Assembly (NCBI GenBank): GCA_041946825.1
Contig: JBHGBD010000002.1
Span: 124,001-188,000 of the forward strand
Reading direction: 5' to 3'
Source of the DNA: CAZTHM01 sp041946825
GTDB lineage: Bacteria > Acidobacteriota > Terriglobia > UBA7540
DNA length: 64,000 bases
Shown: positions 34,464 through 44,993 of the stretch, in pieces
Layout: the number at the start of each line of letters is the position of its first letter
Numbering within the stretch: the stretch's first letter is position 1
Program-made: the position numbers and the translations under genes
Notes under the pieces: generated by a model
Database searches by the model: none
Seen by the model: only the letters and a program-made list of their open reading frames with translations
Told to the model about the DNA's origin: nothing

Positions 34464-35197
34464 TATCGCTTCCCCCGCGAGGACTTCTTGATGAAGTAGT
34501 CGATCAACTCCGAGGAGGAGTTGTCCATCTCCACGTCAAAGGCCTCGATTTTGCTGGTGAAGTAGTTGAACATCCAGACTGCCGGCACGGCCACGAACAG
34601 ACCGATCGCGGTGGTGACCAGGGCTTCCGCGATACCGCCGGCGACCGCCGCCAATCCGGTGGATTTCTGCGCCGAAATGCCGTGGAACGCGTTGATGATG
34701 CCCAACACGGTCCCGAACAGTCCGACGAAGGGCGCGGTGGAGCCGATCGTCGCGAGGCTGGAAACGCCGCGCTTCAACTCCGCATGGACGATGGCCGCGG
34801 CGCGTTCCAGAGCGCGCTTCGAAGCCTCGATGGTCTCCCCGGAGATTTCCGTCGAAGCCTGATGGGCCTGGAATTCCTGCAGCCCCGCCGTGACAACCTT
34901 CGCCAGGTGGCTGCGCTTGTTCTGCTCGGCGATGGCGATCGCTTCATCGATCTTCCCGTCTTTCAGCGCGCCGGCAACCGCCGGAGCAAACAGGCGGGAC
35001 TGTTTCCGGGCGGCCCGGAAAGCAATCCAGCGGTCAATCATCACGCCGATCGACCATGCCGACATGATGAACATGAGGATGACGACCGACCGGGCCGGCC
35101 AGCCCATCGCCCGCCACATACTGATCGGGTCGAAGCTGACTGCTTCACCTTCCTGAAACAGCCACAGAGTGAGGGTTAGTAGATTTGCCCCTAACAT
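34463..35197 (-). CDS. exbB: ExbB/TolQ-family proton channel protein
   Basis: 244 residues with three membrane segments (near 32-52, 150-172, 187-210). The conserved ExbB block SSLATIGSTAPFVGLFGTVLGI and TAIGLFVAVPAVWMFNYF are present. It forms the pentameric channel around ExbD. A TonB gene lies just upstream on the same strand. Confidence 0.94.
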   Translation of the reverse strand: MLGANLLTLTLWLFQEGEAVSFDPISMWRAMGWPARSVVILMFIMSAWSIGVMIDRWIAFRAARKQSRLFAPAVAGALKDGKIDEAIAIAEQNKRSHLAKVVTAGLQEFQAHQASTEISGETIEASKRALERAAAIVHAELKRGVSSLATIGSTAPFVGLFGTVLGIINAFHGISAQKSTGLAAVAGGIAEALVTTAIGLFVAVPAVWMFNYFTSKIEAFDVEMDNSSSELIDYFIKKSSRGKR

Positions 35198-35324
35198 GTT
35201 TGTTTATTTCCTCCTCGAAAGTTTTCGTAAAGCTTGCGTCTGATCCCGCGAAATCCCGTCCCACAGTCGAGCCACCCTGTCGGGCCTGGCGGCTCGCCCG
35301 TCCAAATTCCTTGAGCCCTTCAAA

Positions 35325-36371
35325 CTACTCCGCCAACGTGAAATTCACATCGACTTCCGTAACCACTTCCACCGGCTCGCCATTGAGCAGGGTCGGCTGA
35401 TAGCGCCAGCGCTGCACCGCCTCGAGCGCCGCTTTGACCAGCAGCGGGTGGCCGCTCAGAACCTTCAGGTCCTGAATCGTTCCGTCGCGGCTGATGATGG
35501 CTTCCAGGCGAACCGTCCCCTGGATGCGCGCCATCTTGGCGAGGGGGGGATATTCCGGCTTGGGCTGGAAGATCAGCTTGGCGTTCTCCACCTGACCACC
35601 CACGCGGATACGCTTGGGAGTGGTCGCCTTGGGGGGCGGCGGCGGGGGCGGCGCGGCGGCGGCGCTGGAAATGATGCTGCCCAGCACTCCGCCCGGCGTC
35701 CCACCCGGCATGCCTCCCGGTACTCCGCCCACCACGCCCACGGCCGCCGAGTTGGGTGGCGGCTCCGGCTCGTCCTTGATCTGCGCGATGGTCTTGGGAA
35801 TTACGGTAGGAGCCCGCATGATGTCTTCCGCGGTCACGCGGCGAATCACCCGCACCGGAGCGGCCGCGACCGGCGGAGGAGGCGGCGGCGGGGGCGGCGG
35901 AGGCGCCACCAGGAAGGTCATCAACTGCGCCTTGGGAAGCGCTTCCGTGTAAATCAACGGAACAAGAATCGTCACGCCCACCAGGATGACTTCAATGATG
36001 TAGGCGATGGGGATGGTCGCGCGCTTCCAGTTGTCGGTTTTGGCCGCGGAGTAAACCAGGTAGAACAGAAACCCCACGACGCTCAGGAAGAACGTGATGA
36101 CCATCCAGGGAATGGTGCTCAGCCCCAGGTGGCGCGAGTCCGCCCAGATGTAGCAGAGGAACATCGCCTGGAAGAAGAGCGGGGCGCCCGCAAAGATCAC
36201 CGCTTGAGCAATCAGCGCCTTGGTGCTCTCGGGAGGTCCGAGGATGATGGGGGCGCCGAAGAACCACGCCAGGAATCCCACCAGGCCCGCAGCGAAACAG
36301 ATGATCCAGTGCGTGTTGTTGAGCACCGGCGCACGTGACGGCGAGGAATCCAGCAAGGTCTCGTCAAACAT
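35325..36371 (-). CDS. tonB: TonB energy transducer with four N-terminal membrane helices
   Basis: 348 residues. Four hydrophobic segments (about 21-42, 53-75, 87-108, 118-140) precede a proline run (11 Pro in a row near 153), a glycine-rich linker (GGVPGGMPGGTPGG) and the TonB C-terminal domain (YPPLAKMARIQGTVRLEAII, LLVKAALEAVQRWRYQPT). A typical TonB has a single N-terminal anchor, so this is a fused form. It links the proton channel (ExbB/ExbD, downstream) to outer-membrane receptors. Confidence 0.9.
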   Translation of the reverse strand: MFDETLLDSSPSRAPVLNNTHWIICFAAGLVGFLAWFFGAPIILGPPESTKALIAQAVIFAGAPLFFQAMFLCYIWADSRHLGLSTIPWMVITFFLSVVGFLFYLVYSAAKTDNWKRATIPIAYIIEVILVGVTILVPLIYTEALPKAQLMTFLVAPPPPPPPPPPPVAAAPVRVIRRVTAEDIMRAPTVIPKTIAQIKDEPEPPPNSAAVGVVGGVPGGMPGGTPGGVLGSIISSAAAAPPPPPPPKATTPKRIRVGGQVENAKLIFQPKPEYPPLAKMARIQGTVRLEAIISRDGTIQDLKVLSGHPLLVKAALEAVQRWRYQPTLLNGEPVEVVTEVDVNFTLAE

Positions 36372-36434
36372 GGTTCCTACCTCCTGAATCGACTTGCTTG
36401 ATGCGCCCCGCGTCCGGGCAATCGGGACGGCAAC

Positions 36435-37661
36435 TCAGCGCCGAGCGCCTGCCGCCTCACGCTCCAGAATTCGGGGCTTTTCGCCAATCCGCCCTTTCCC
36501 CGCTCGCTGATAGAAGAACACAAGGATCGGACTGGCAATGGCAACCGAAGAATACGACCCAATAATTACCCCAATCACCAGGGTCAATGCAAACGCATTG
36601 ATGACCTCGCCGCCGAAAAGGTAAAGCGAAAGGACGGCGAGGAAAGTAAGTCCCGATGTCAGGATCGTACGGCTGAGCGTCTGGTTGACGCTGCGATTTA
36701 CCAGGTCAACAAAATTCTCACGCTTGCTCAGGCGCACATTCTCCCTGATTCGGTCAAAAATCACAATGGTATCGTTCATCGAATAGCCCACCAGGGTGAG
36801 CAGGCCGGCGATGACCGTCAAGGAAATCTCTTTGTTCAACAAAGAGAAAAAGCCGAGCGTAATCAGAACATCATGAAACGTCGCGATGCACGCCGCGACG
36901 CCGTAGATCAGCTCAAACCGAAACCAGATGTAGACCAGCATCGCGCCCAGGCCCGCCAGCGTAACGTAGAGCGCTTGGCGGCGCAAGTCACTCCCCACCT
37001 TCGGCCCCACGATCTCGGTGTTCCGGACGGCGTAACTGGAAAGATAGAAATCCTTCCCCAGGGTCTCCAGAACCGCCGGAGTGACGCCGGCCACGTTGCG
37101 GAGATCATTCAGATCGCCAATCAGGCCGCTGCGTGGCGCGCCGTTGCGATAGGTGACCATCGCTTCGGCCAACTGCCGGTAAGTCTGCATGGCCTCGTCC
37201 GAACCCTTGGAAGCGAGGTGCAGCGGGTCCGTTACCACCAGGTGCTCGGCCACGGTTTGTGGACTGGCGTTGTTGAAATCCACCTTGCCCTCGGGGCCCG
37301 CGCCGTACAATCCCGTCAGCGCTCTTACGATGTCCCGCTTCCCGGTGTCCAAGGCCTGGCTGGAGACGGTCGTCTTGATGTCGAGGCCGATGATGACCTC
37401 ATAGTCGCTCGCCGGGCCGTATCGCTGGATAGTGGCGTCCCCGAGGTTCTCACGCTTGAGTTGGGCGCGAATCGCGTCGAGGTCCGGAGCCTTGGTGAAC
37501 TTCACGTAAACCAGCGTGCCGCCCCGGAAATCAATTCCGTAGGTCAAACCTCGCTTTACGGCGATCGAGATCCACCCCGCCGCCAGAAGCACCAGCGTGA
37601 GGCCGATGAAGTACCACTTCTTGCCCATCCAGTCAATCTTGGGTTCGTGAAAAAACTCCAT
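36435..37661 (-). CDS. secF: Protein export membrane protein SecF
   Basis: 408 residues, somewhat longer than E. coli SecF because of a larger periplasmic segment (about 70-220). YGIDFRGGTLVYVKF, YSMNDTIVIFDRIRENVR and the RTILTSGLTFLAVLSLYLFGGEVI region are SecF hallmarks. With SecD and YajC it uses proton motive force to complete protein translocation. Order yajC-secD-secF on the minus strand. Confidence 0.95.
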   Translation of the reverse strand: MEFFHEPKIDWMGKKWYFIGLTLVLLAAGWISIAVKRGLTYGIDFRGGTLVYVKFTKAPDLDAIRAQLKRENLGDATIQRYGPASDYEVIIGLDIKTTVSSQALDTGKRDIVRALTGLYGAGPEGKVDFNNASPQTVAEHLVVTDPLHLASKGSDEAMQTYRQLAEAMVTYRNGAPRSGLIGDLNDLRNVAGVTPAVLETLGKDFYLSSYAVRNTEIVGPKVGSDLRRQALYVTLAGLGAMLVYIWFRFELIYGVAACIATFHDVLITLGFFSLLNKEISLTVIAGLLTLVGYSMNDTIVIFDRIRENVRLSKRENFVDLVNRSVNQTLSRTILTSGLTFLAVLSLYLFGGEVINAFALTLVIGVIIGSYSSVAIASPILVFFYQRAGKGRIGEKPRILEREAAGARR

Positions 37662-37725
37662 GAGCTAACTCAGTCCTTCGCCATCAGAATTGACACCGGA
37701 GATTCTCCGGAAGTTCCACAAATCT

Positions 37726-39357
37726 CTAGATGCTAAGCTCCGCACCCTTCTCGCGTCTTCCCAGGACGTAATCGAAGATCACCCTCGAAACAAAGACCGA
37801 CGTAAACAGATTGGCCAGCAGACCAATTGTCAGCGTGACGGCAAAGCCCCGGATCGGGCCGGTCCCGAAAGTGAAGAGAATCAAGGCCGAAACAATGGTC
37901 GTTACGTGTGTGTCAATAATCGTCAAAAAAGCGTGGTCAAACCCTCCCGCGACCGCCGCTCCCACCGTCTTCCCCAAGCGCAATTCTTCGCGAATGCGCT
38001 CGAAGATTAGCACGTTGGAGTCCACACCCATGCCCACGGTCAGAATGACCCCCGCAATGCCCGGGAGTGTGAGGACGGCTCCGAAATATGCCAGGGCGGC
38101 AATCAGAATTATCAAGTTCAAAACCAAGGCCAGGTTGGCGTTGATCCCGGCGCCGCGATAGTAGAACAGCATGAACGCCATCACCGCCACCAGGCCCACA
38201 ATCGAGGCAATCACGCCGTGGCGAATCGAGTCGGCGCCGAGGGAGGGTCCCACCGTCCGCTCTTCGAGATACTTGATCGAGGCCGGCAGGGCGCCTGAGC
38301 GCAGCACCAAGGCCAGGTCCGACGCCTGCTGCTGCGTGAATGAACCCGTGATTCTTCCGTTGTCGGTTATCTGGCTCTGGATGGTCGGCGCGGAGAAGAC
38401 CCGGTTATCGAGGATGATGGCGAGTTGCTTCCCGATGTTCTGGCCCGTCACCCGGCCGAAACGCACCGCTCCGTCGCGGGTCAAAGTGAAGTTGACGCTG
38501 GGCCGGCCGTTCTCGTCCGGCCGGGGTTGGGCGTCGCGCAGGTCGCGCCCCGTTACCGCGGAGATGCGGTTCAGCACATACCAGGCTTCCCCGCCCGAGG
38601 TGTCGCCCGACTCGCGCTTGCCCGGCAGGAGTTCGGTGTCCGGCGGCAGCACGCCACCGTGCGCCGCCAGCGCCGCATCGCGGCTGGCGTAAGGGCCATC
38701 CTGAACGATCTTGAGCGTCAGCATGGCGGTGTTCTGAATGATGTCCTTGACGCGGCTGGGATCATCGACGCTGGGGAGTTCCACCACCAGCATGAAGTTG
38801 CCCTGGCCGTACTCGGCAATCGTCGGCTCGGTAACGCCCAACTGGTCGATGCGGTTGCGGATGGTATTCATCGACTGTTGCAGCGCCTGATTGCGAATCC
38901 CAGCCGCGGCGCTGGCTTTGAGGTTCATCTGCCGCGCCGTGGGATCGCCGGTCACCCGGCTCAAGTCCCAGTCGGGGAACTGCTCGCTGGCCAGCGACTG
39001 GACGTCGGCCGACTTCTCCTGCGGAATCCCTTTAATGAGGATGTGGGTGCTGTCAACCTTCTGGATGTCAGCGAAGGGAATGTTCTTCGCGCGAAGCTCG
39101 TCCTGCATGCGCTCGCGCGCCAGGTCGTTGGTGATGTTGACGGCGTCCTCGACCTGCACCTGCAGGACCAGGTGCGTGCCGCCCTTCAAGTCGAGGCCCA
39201 GGCGAATCCGGTCGCGAACGTTTTCCTTCAGCCGCTCATAGGTCCGGGGGAAGCCGATCATTTCCTCTTCCCCGCGCGGATAGCAGATGATGCCCAAGAA
39301 GCAGAGAACGATGACCGCCACGATAGCAATGACGCGATTGCGAATCTTATGTTCCAT
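37726..39357 (-). CDS. secD: Protein export membrane protein SecD
   Basis: 543 residues. LGLDLKGGTHLVLQV, the P1 domain, and the six-helix RND-like part with GVDSNVLIFERIREELRLG and FGTGPIRGFAVTLTIGLLANLFTSVFV identify SecD. It partners SecF, 64 nt downstream. Confidence 0.96.
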   Translation of the reverse strand: MEHKIRNRVIAIVAVIVLCFLGIICYPRGEEEMIGFPRTYERLKENVRDRIRLGLDLKGGTHLVLQVQVEDAVNITNDLARERMQDELRAKNIPFADIQKVDSTHILIKGIPQEKSADVQSLASEQFPDWDLSRVTGDPTARQMNLKASAAAGIRNQALQQSMNTIRNRIDQLGVTEPTIAEYGQGNFMLVVELPSVDDPSRVKDIIQNTAMLTLKIVQDGPYASRDAALAAHGGVLPPDTELLPGKRESGDTSGGEAWYVLNRISAVTGRDLRDAQPRPDENGRPSVNFTLTRDGAVRFGRVTGQNIGKQLAIILDNRVFSAPTIQSQITDNGRITGSFTQQQASDLALVLRSGALPASIKYLEERTVGPSLGADSIRHGVIASIVGLVAVMAFMLFYYRGAGINANLALVLNLIILIAALAYFGAVLTLPGIAGVILTVGMGVDSNVLIFERIREELRLGKTVGAAVAGGFDHAFLTIIDTHVTTIVSALILFTFGTGPIRGFAVTLTIGLLANLFTSVFVSRVIFDYVLGRREKGAELSI

Positions 39358-39386
39358 ATTCCTCTAAACCCCGCAAAGTGCGCGGG

Positions 39387-39761
39387 CTATTTCTTGCCCT
39401 TTCCTGCCGCCTCTGCCCTGGCGGCTTCTGAACTCGCCTCGGCCTCGGGTGACTGGAGCGCGGTAATGGCCGAACGCGCCACTTCCAGCTTCACCTGGTT
39501 CGCCACCTGGAGCTGCACAACACTGGCATCCCTGAAGCCGACGATGGTGCCGTAAATCCCGCCGCTCGTGAGCACCCGGTCGCCCGTCTTGAGGCTGTCG
39601 AGCATGGCTTGCAGCTTCCGCCGCTGGCGCTGCTGAGGAAGGATCAAAAGGAAATAGAAGATACCGAAAATGAGCACAAAGGGGAGAAGCTGGACTAATC
39701 CCGCGCCCATGCCGGGGTCGGCCGCAATGACAGGAAAGTGTGCTAGCAAAAGCTCAATCAA
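39387..39761 (-). CDS. yajC: Sec translocase accessory subunit YajC
   Basis: 124 residues with one membrane helix (LPFVLIFGIFYFLLILPQQRQ) and SLKTGDRVLTSGGIYGTIVGF. It is the usual first gene of the yajC-secDF set and is preceded by tgt. Confidence 0.94.
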   Translation of the reverse strand: MIELLLAHFPVIAADPGMGAGLVQLLPFVLIFGIFYFLLILPQQRQRRKLQAMLDSLKTGDRVLTSGGIYGTIVGFRDASVVQLQVANQVKLEVARSAITALQSPEAEASSEAARAEAAGKGKK

Positions 39762-39873
39762 GTTCGGACTTTATGGATTCAATTTACGAATGAGAAACCC
39801 CGCTCGGGCAGGCAGGGTCAGTAGGGTTCCTCCGTATGGCTTTCAGGACCGGCCAGGGTGTAAACGGGACCGT

Positions 39874-41184
<1,311 letters not shown>

Positions 41185-41347
41185 GCGTGCCTGGAAGCCT
41201 AGAGGATGTCGGACCACATTGGCAAGGAGAGTCTGGGATGCGGCGGGAACGAAGCGAGGCCGGTTGGCGCCCCGATTGGGCGGGGCGCCAGCCGGCCAGC
41301 CCACGGTCAACTTAAACTGCAAATTGCAGGTGGCCTGTGTCCACCAG

Positions 41348-41824
41348 CTACTGAGCACTCACCAGTTGTCCGGAAACGTTGACGACGTAATTTTTTTCGT
41401 TAGTCGCGTCGTCCGTCACGACGCAATCGACCTTAACCTGGCCCGCGTCGAAATAGATTTTGAGCGGGCTCCCGGCAAAGAAGATGGTCTTGGTGGCATC
41501 CACGCGGCTTTGCAGGGGAATGAATTGGCTCCCCGTGGGACTGGCCACCGAACCCGGTGTATTACCCAGGATGTAGCAGTACGACTGGGCGTCCGTGGTG
41601 GAAGAACTGACTTGGAAGACGACGCTCACGTGCTCGACGATCAGACGTTTGCCTGCCGGCACCTCGTCGGGCAAAGCTAGCTGCTTGTTCGAGGTCGTGA
41701 ACACACCCGAGGTCTTCTGAGATTGATAAGGAACGGGACCGGTCGTCTTCCCTCCTCCCTGGGCGAAGACAGCGGGAACCGCCAGGACAGTGATGGCGAA
41801 GGCGACAGCGAACAGTTTTCTCAT
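41348..41824 (-). CDS. Small exported protein of unknown function
   Basis: 158 residues from ATG 41824, the second of two close ATGs and the one correctly spaced from AAGGAG. A signal peptide (MRKLFAVAFAITVLAVPAVFAQ) precedes a beta-rich domain with VPAGKRLIVEHVSVVFQ and two cysteines. Single-gene unit with its own promoter at 42003-42031. No functional motif recognised. Confidence 0.78.
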   Translation of the reverse strand: MRKLFAVAFAITVLAVPAVFAQGGGKTTGPVPYQSQKTSGVFTTSNKQLALPDEVPAGKRLIVEHVSVVFQVSSSTTDAQSYCYILGNTPGSVASPTGSQFIPLQSRVDATKTIFFAGSPLKIYFDAGQVKVDCVVTDDATNEKNYVVNVSGQLVSAQ

Positions 41825-42002
41825 GTGCATTCTCCTTGGTTATTTTGGATTTTCAAGCGGTATCGATTGCGTGCGTATTCCAAAATCTTGTCGGCCCAAG
41901 CCGCAGTTCATCTTTCGCGCACGGACCAAGGCGCGAGTTCCCCTGTGCTGCGGGCCGTGAAATCCCCTCTTGTTGAGTGATGCCCTACTCGGAACTCAAT
42001 TG

Positions 42003-42031
42003 AGATAACTCACCAAGGTGGTGATTGTCAA
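42003..42031 (-). promoter_or_regulatory. Sigma-70 promoter with an operator-like dyad in the spacer
   Basis: On the minus strand TTGACA (42031-42026), a 17-nt spacer, and TTATCT (42008-42003). The spacer holds a perfect TCACCA-AGG-TGGTGA dyad on the plus strand at 42010-42024, like operators between -35 and -10. Confidence 0.6.
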
Positions 42032-42153
42032 TACAAATATAATAAGTTTTCATGGTATTGATTTAGGCTAATTCCACTCTGATTTAGGCTGATTCCGGTC
42101 GGTTGGTCCACCACAGGCAGATGGCCCACCCTTGGGGGCAAATGGACGCCCCA

Positions 42154-42194
42154 TCCCGATCAACCGCATCGGGACAGGTCCCGATCAACCGCAT
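42154..42194. repeat. TCCCGATCAACCGCAT direct repeat with palindrome
   Basis: Two 16-bp copies at 42154-42169 and 42179-42194. Between them ATCGGGAC-AG-GTCCCGAT (42168-42185) is a perfect hairpin. Confidence 0.7.
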
Positions 42195-42321
42195 GCCGAA
42201 GAAAGCATCGGGACAAGTCAGAACAAGTTCCTGGCGGCCTGACGGAGCGGGGCATGAAATCGTTTCGTTCAAGATCAAAGACCGGCCCACCCCTGGAAAC
42301 CGCCGAAGGGTGAAGCACGGA

Positions 42322-42897
42322 CTACCCCTGGGTTTTGCCGCCCGGCAAAGTCTTCAGAACGGAAAGGTGTTCGCGGAAGGCGAGGCGGACGTTGATGTAA
42401 TCGCGATGGTCGAGTTTGAGTTCGCGGGCGATGAGGCGGATTTCGTGGTCTTCCGTGGAGGAAACGGATTTGTCGGAAGAGGCGACCGCATACAGGCAAT
42501 ACAGCAGGGCGATTCTCTGCTCCTGGGTGGCGATGCGTTCAAATTCCCGCGCGACCAGAAAATTCTCGGTGGCGCCAAAGAGCTGGTTCTGGTTTTTGGC
42601 GATCTCGATTACCAGCGCCGCCTGGTCGGGCGGAAGTCCCCCTCGCTCGCTGACGATGCGCTCCATCTCGCGGGTTTCCTCGGCGCTGGTGCTCAGGTCG
42701 GCGCGCGCCACGCGGCTGAGGAGGTAGGCAAACGCCGCGAGGTAGCGGGCCCGGGCCGGCTCCATATCCCCCAGCACCTCAACAATCTTGCGGACGCTCT
42801 CGGTCTCCGCCGTAAGCCATTCGGCACGCGGCCGCTTTTGCCGGCCTTCGCTCCTGGCGAGGCCGAGGAATTCCCAAAGTGTCGTCGCTGCTCGCAT
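42322..42897 (-). CDS. TerB-like protein
   Basis: 191 residues from ATG 42897 (MRAATTLWEFLGLARSEGRQK); an upstream ATG adds six residues. Two helical repeats, AAFAYLLSRVARADLSTSAEE and ALLYCLYAVASSDKSVSSTED, show the AxADG-like acidic loop of TerB domains. TerB proteins are cytoplasmic, metal-binding and stress-associated. No other tellurite-resistance genes are here. Transcribed alone or with upstream minus-strand genes. Confidence 0.82.
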   Translation of the reverse strand: MRAATTLWEFLGLARSEGRQKRPRAEWLTAETESVRKIVEVLGDMEPARARYLAAFAYLLSRVARADLSTSAEETREMERIVSERGGLPPDQAALVIEIAKNQNQLFGATENFLVAREFERIATQEQRIALLYCLYAVASSDKSVSSTEDHEIRLIARELKLDHRDYINVRLAFREHLSVLKTLPGGKTQG

Positions 42898-43049
42898 GCG
42901 TTTCTTTTGCCCCAACGCCCATTATCGGTTCGAGGCGTCTTTGGCGCAAATCAAAAAGCTCTGCTCGTGAGGGGAATCTTCCAGCGGGGTGGGAAACAAG
43001 GGAGAAGCCGCAGAGTCTCGGGAAAGACGAGACTCTGCGTTACAGGCTT

Positions 43050-44708
43050 CTAGTGGCGAGTGCTGCTGGAGCCGCGGCTGGAAGAAGGAGGCGAAGCCCC
43101 ACGGCCGGGATTGACCGACCCGCCGCCGGAGGAGAAGACCCCGCCGCTGCGCGGCGCGCCCGCGGAGGCGCCGCCCATGTTACCGCCGTGAATGCGCGCG
43201 CCACCGGCTTCGTGGCCGCGCGAGAGAACCGTGGGCGCAGGACGATCAGCCCCGCGCGGCGCGATTCGCCCGCGGCCTGCCTCGAGGTCGCCTGATCCGT
43301 GGAACCCCGCGTTCCCCGCGCCCGTCACCCTGTAGCGCCCGCCGAGGGTTTCGCCCTGCTGGGCGCGCAGGGGTTGGGGCCGGCGGCCCTGATGATTCCA
43401 GTTGACGAACGCCCGTTCAGAAGCGGCGTTCCCGCCCATCAACACGGTTGCGGGCGCCGGAGTGAAGCGCGACCACGCTCGGCCCGAAGTCGCAGCCCGG
43501 CCGGCAAACGAAGTCCTGCCGGGCACAACAACGTCGCTATCGAGGCGCCTCCCCGCCAACATGGTTTGCGCCGTCGGCTGAATCGGCAGCCTGCGCACCA
43601 CGGTGCCTTCCCTCGGATCCACCGACATGGTGGTTTGGGCGTTCACCACCTGGCCGCTTTGGAATGAGGTCGTCGAAATTGCGGTCACGGTATTGAATCT
43701 CGGGCGTGGCTGAGTGCCTCTGGGCGACCAGCCAACCCAACCCGGCCCCGTGTACCAGGTCACCAGCGCCGGAGACCAGTAGTTGAAGTTGCCGGGCATC
43801 CAGAACCAACCGAAGGAGGGGTCGTAATTCCACATGCCGTAGTGGTAGGGCAGCCAACCCCAGGGTTCGTAGGAAATCCATGTCCAGCCGAAGCCGCCGT
43901 ACCAGTCCCACATCCCCAGCGAATACGGGGACCAGCCCATCGGCGCATAGGGCGCCCAGCCGTAACCAAAGCCCGGGAAGTACGCCCAGTCGCCATAAGC
44001 GCCCAAGTCGCCCCAGCCGTAAATCCCTCGATGCGCCCGCACAGCCTGGTCCTTCAGCGAAAGTTGCGCTTGTGTATCGCGGGCCTCCGTCCACTTATCC
44101 CACGAATCTTTTTCGATGCCCTCGTGGATGTTGAAGGCTTCCTGGGTCCCCAGCGCGTAATCAAGGACCTTGTTCTTGCCAAGCTTTGTCTTGCCGGCGG
44201 CTGCGGCGAATTCCACGGAGCCGTTGAAGACCTCGACGCGCAGACCGTTGTCGCGGAGATCGGCGCGGAAGGTCGCCTTGCCTCGGGGCTCGATGGTGGC
44301 ATCGGCGATCTTGACGCTGTAAACGTCGTCATGCTCGGGCATGAAGTGGAACGTTCCGTAGCCCTGCGTGAAGGTGAGGCGGTTCAGCTTGTTGCCGTCA
44401 GCGTCCAGCGCCAATTGGTTGAACTCGATCTGGGAAAGCTCGCCCAGGCGCGCCGTCGAGCCGTTCTCGAATTCCACTTCCACGAAGCTGTCCTCAGAAG
44501 TCGAGACCTTGAAGCCTTCTTCGAGCGGAGTGTTCACCGAAGCTTTCGCCCATACCGTCGAACCCGGCTTCTGCACCGCCGCCGTGCCGCTCAAAAAGCT
44601 CAGGCGCACCACGCGCGCGTGCGAGAGGCCCTCGTCAGCCAGGAGCGCCGCGGGGAGCAAGACCAATCCCGCAAACACAATAAGCGGATTAAATCGGTGG
44701 CGCATCAT
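43050..44708 (-). CDS. FecR-domain exported protein with an aromatic-rich middle
   Basis: About 552 residues from ATG 44708, behind AAGGAGG. A signal peptide is followed by a FecR-like domain (about 30-180; VVRLSFLSGTAAVQKPGS, SFVEVEFENGSTARLGELSQI). Residues of the middle region (about 230-325) are extremely rich in Trp, Tyr, Gly and Pro (GYGWAPYAPMGWSPYSLGMW, WGWLPYHYGMWNYDPSFGWF), and the C-terminal third is disordered and basic with Gly/Arg/Ser. Homologues are common in acidobacteria. Function unknown; a surface or periplasmic structural role is inferred. Confidence 0.8.
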   Translation of the reverse strand: MMRHRFNPLIVFAGLVLLPAALLADEGLSHARVVRLSFLSGTAAVQKPGSTVWAKASVNTPLEEGFKVSTSEDSFVEVEFENGSTARLGELSQIEFNQLALDADGNKLNRLTFTQGYGTFHFMPEHDDVYSVKIADATIEPRGKATFRADLRDNGLRVEVFNGSVEFAAAAGKTKLGKNKVLDYALGTQEAFNIHEGIEKDSWDKWTEARDTQAQLSLKDQAVRAHRGIYGWGDLGAYGDWAYFPGFGYGWAPYAPMGWSPYSLGMWDWYGGFGWTWISYEPWGWLPYHYGMWNYDPSFGWFWMPGNFNYWSPALVTWYTGPGWVGWSPRGTQPRPRFNTVTAISTTSFQSGQVVNAQTTMSVDPREGTVVRRLPIQPTAQTMLAGRRLDSDVVVPGRTSFAGRAATSGRAWSRFTPAPATVLMGGNAASERAFVNWNHQGRRPQPLRAQQGETLGGRYRVTGAGNAGFHGSGDLEAGRGRIAPRGADRPAPTVLSRGHEAGGARIHGGNMGGASAGAPRSGGVFSSGGGSVNPGRGASPPSSSRGSSSTRH

Positions 44709-44755
44709 GGACGGCCTCCTTGAGCGGAGCACACACTCCCGCTCCCCCTTATGCC

Positions 44756-44784
44756 CTTATACATTGGATGAAGCCTTTGCGCAA
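44756..44784 (-). promoter_or_regulatory. Sigma-70 promoter for the FecR-domain gene
   Basis: On the minus strand TTGCGC, a 17-nt spacer and TATAAG, about 48 nt before the start. Confidence 0.5.
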
Positions 44785-44916
44785 ACCGTTGCCGTTGTCG
44801 AGCCGACTAACTTTCCACAACTGTGTACATTTGGGATCGCCGTATTCATGCGCCTGAGTACGCGGGCCGCGTGGACTCGACTCAAACGACTTGACTTAAT
44901 TCATTCGTTTGCGGAC

Positions 44917-44932
44917 TGGAACGCTCCTTGCG
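44917..44932 (+). promoter_or_regulatory. Sigma-54-like promoter for the coiled-coil/GlsB genes
   Basis: TGGAACGCTCCTTGCG matches the -24/-12 consensus (TGGCACG-N4-TTGCA) except for two positions; the GG and GC pairs have the right spacing. Start near 44943, leader about 50 nt. Confidence 0.5.
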
Positions 44933-44993
44933 GCAAAATGGTGAGCCTTTCGGTCCGCCGGAAGGAGAGAAGTGTGGAAAGGGGGCGAACGAA

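Larger units (their letters stand above)
41825..42321. other. AT-rich upstream region with promoter and repeats
   Basis: This 497-nt gap holds the promoter for the minus-strand exported protein, an AT-rich stretch near 42030-42080 and a short palindromic repeat pair at 42154-42194. No gene is evident; a long plus-strand frame starting at 42103 is a shadow of the TerB-like gene. Confidence 0.7.

Noticed and set aside
42103..43053. Plus-strand frame opposite the TerB-like gene
   Set aside because: The minus strand carries a clear TerB-like protein; this frame has none and begins in repeat DNA.
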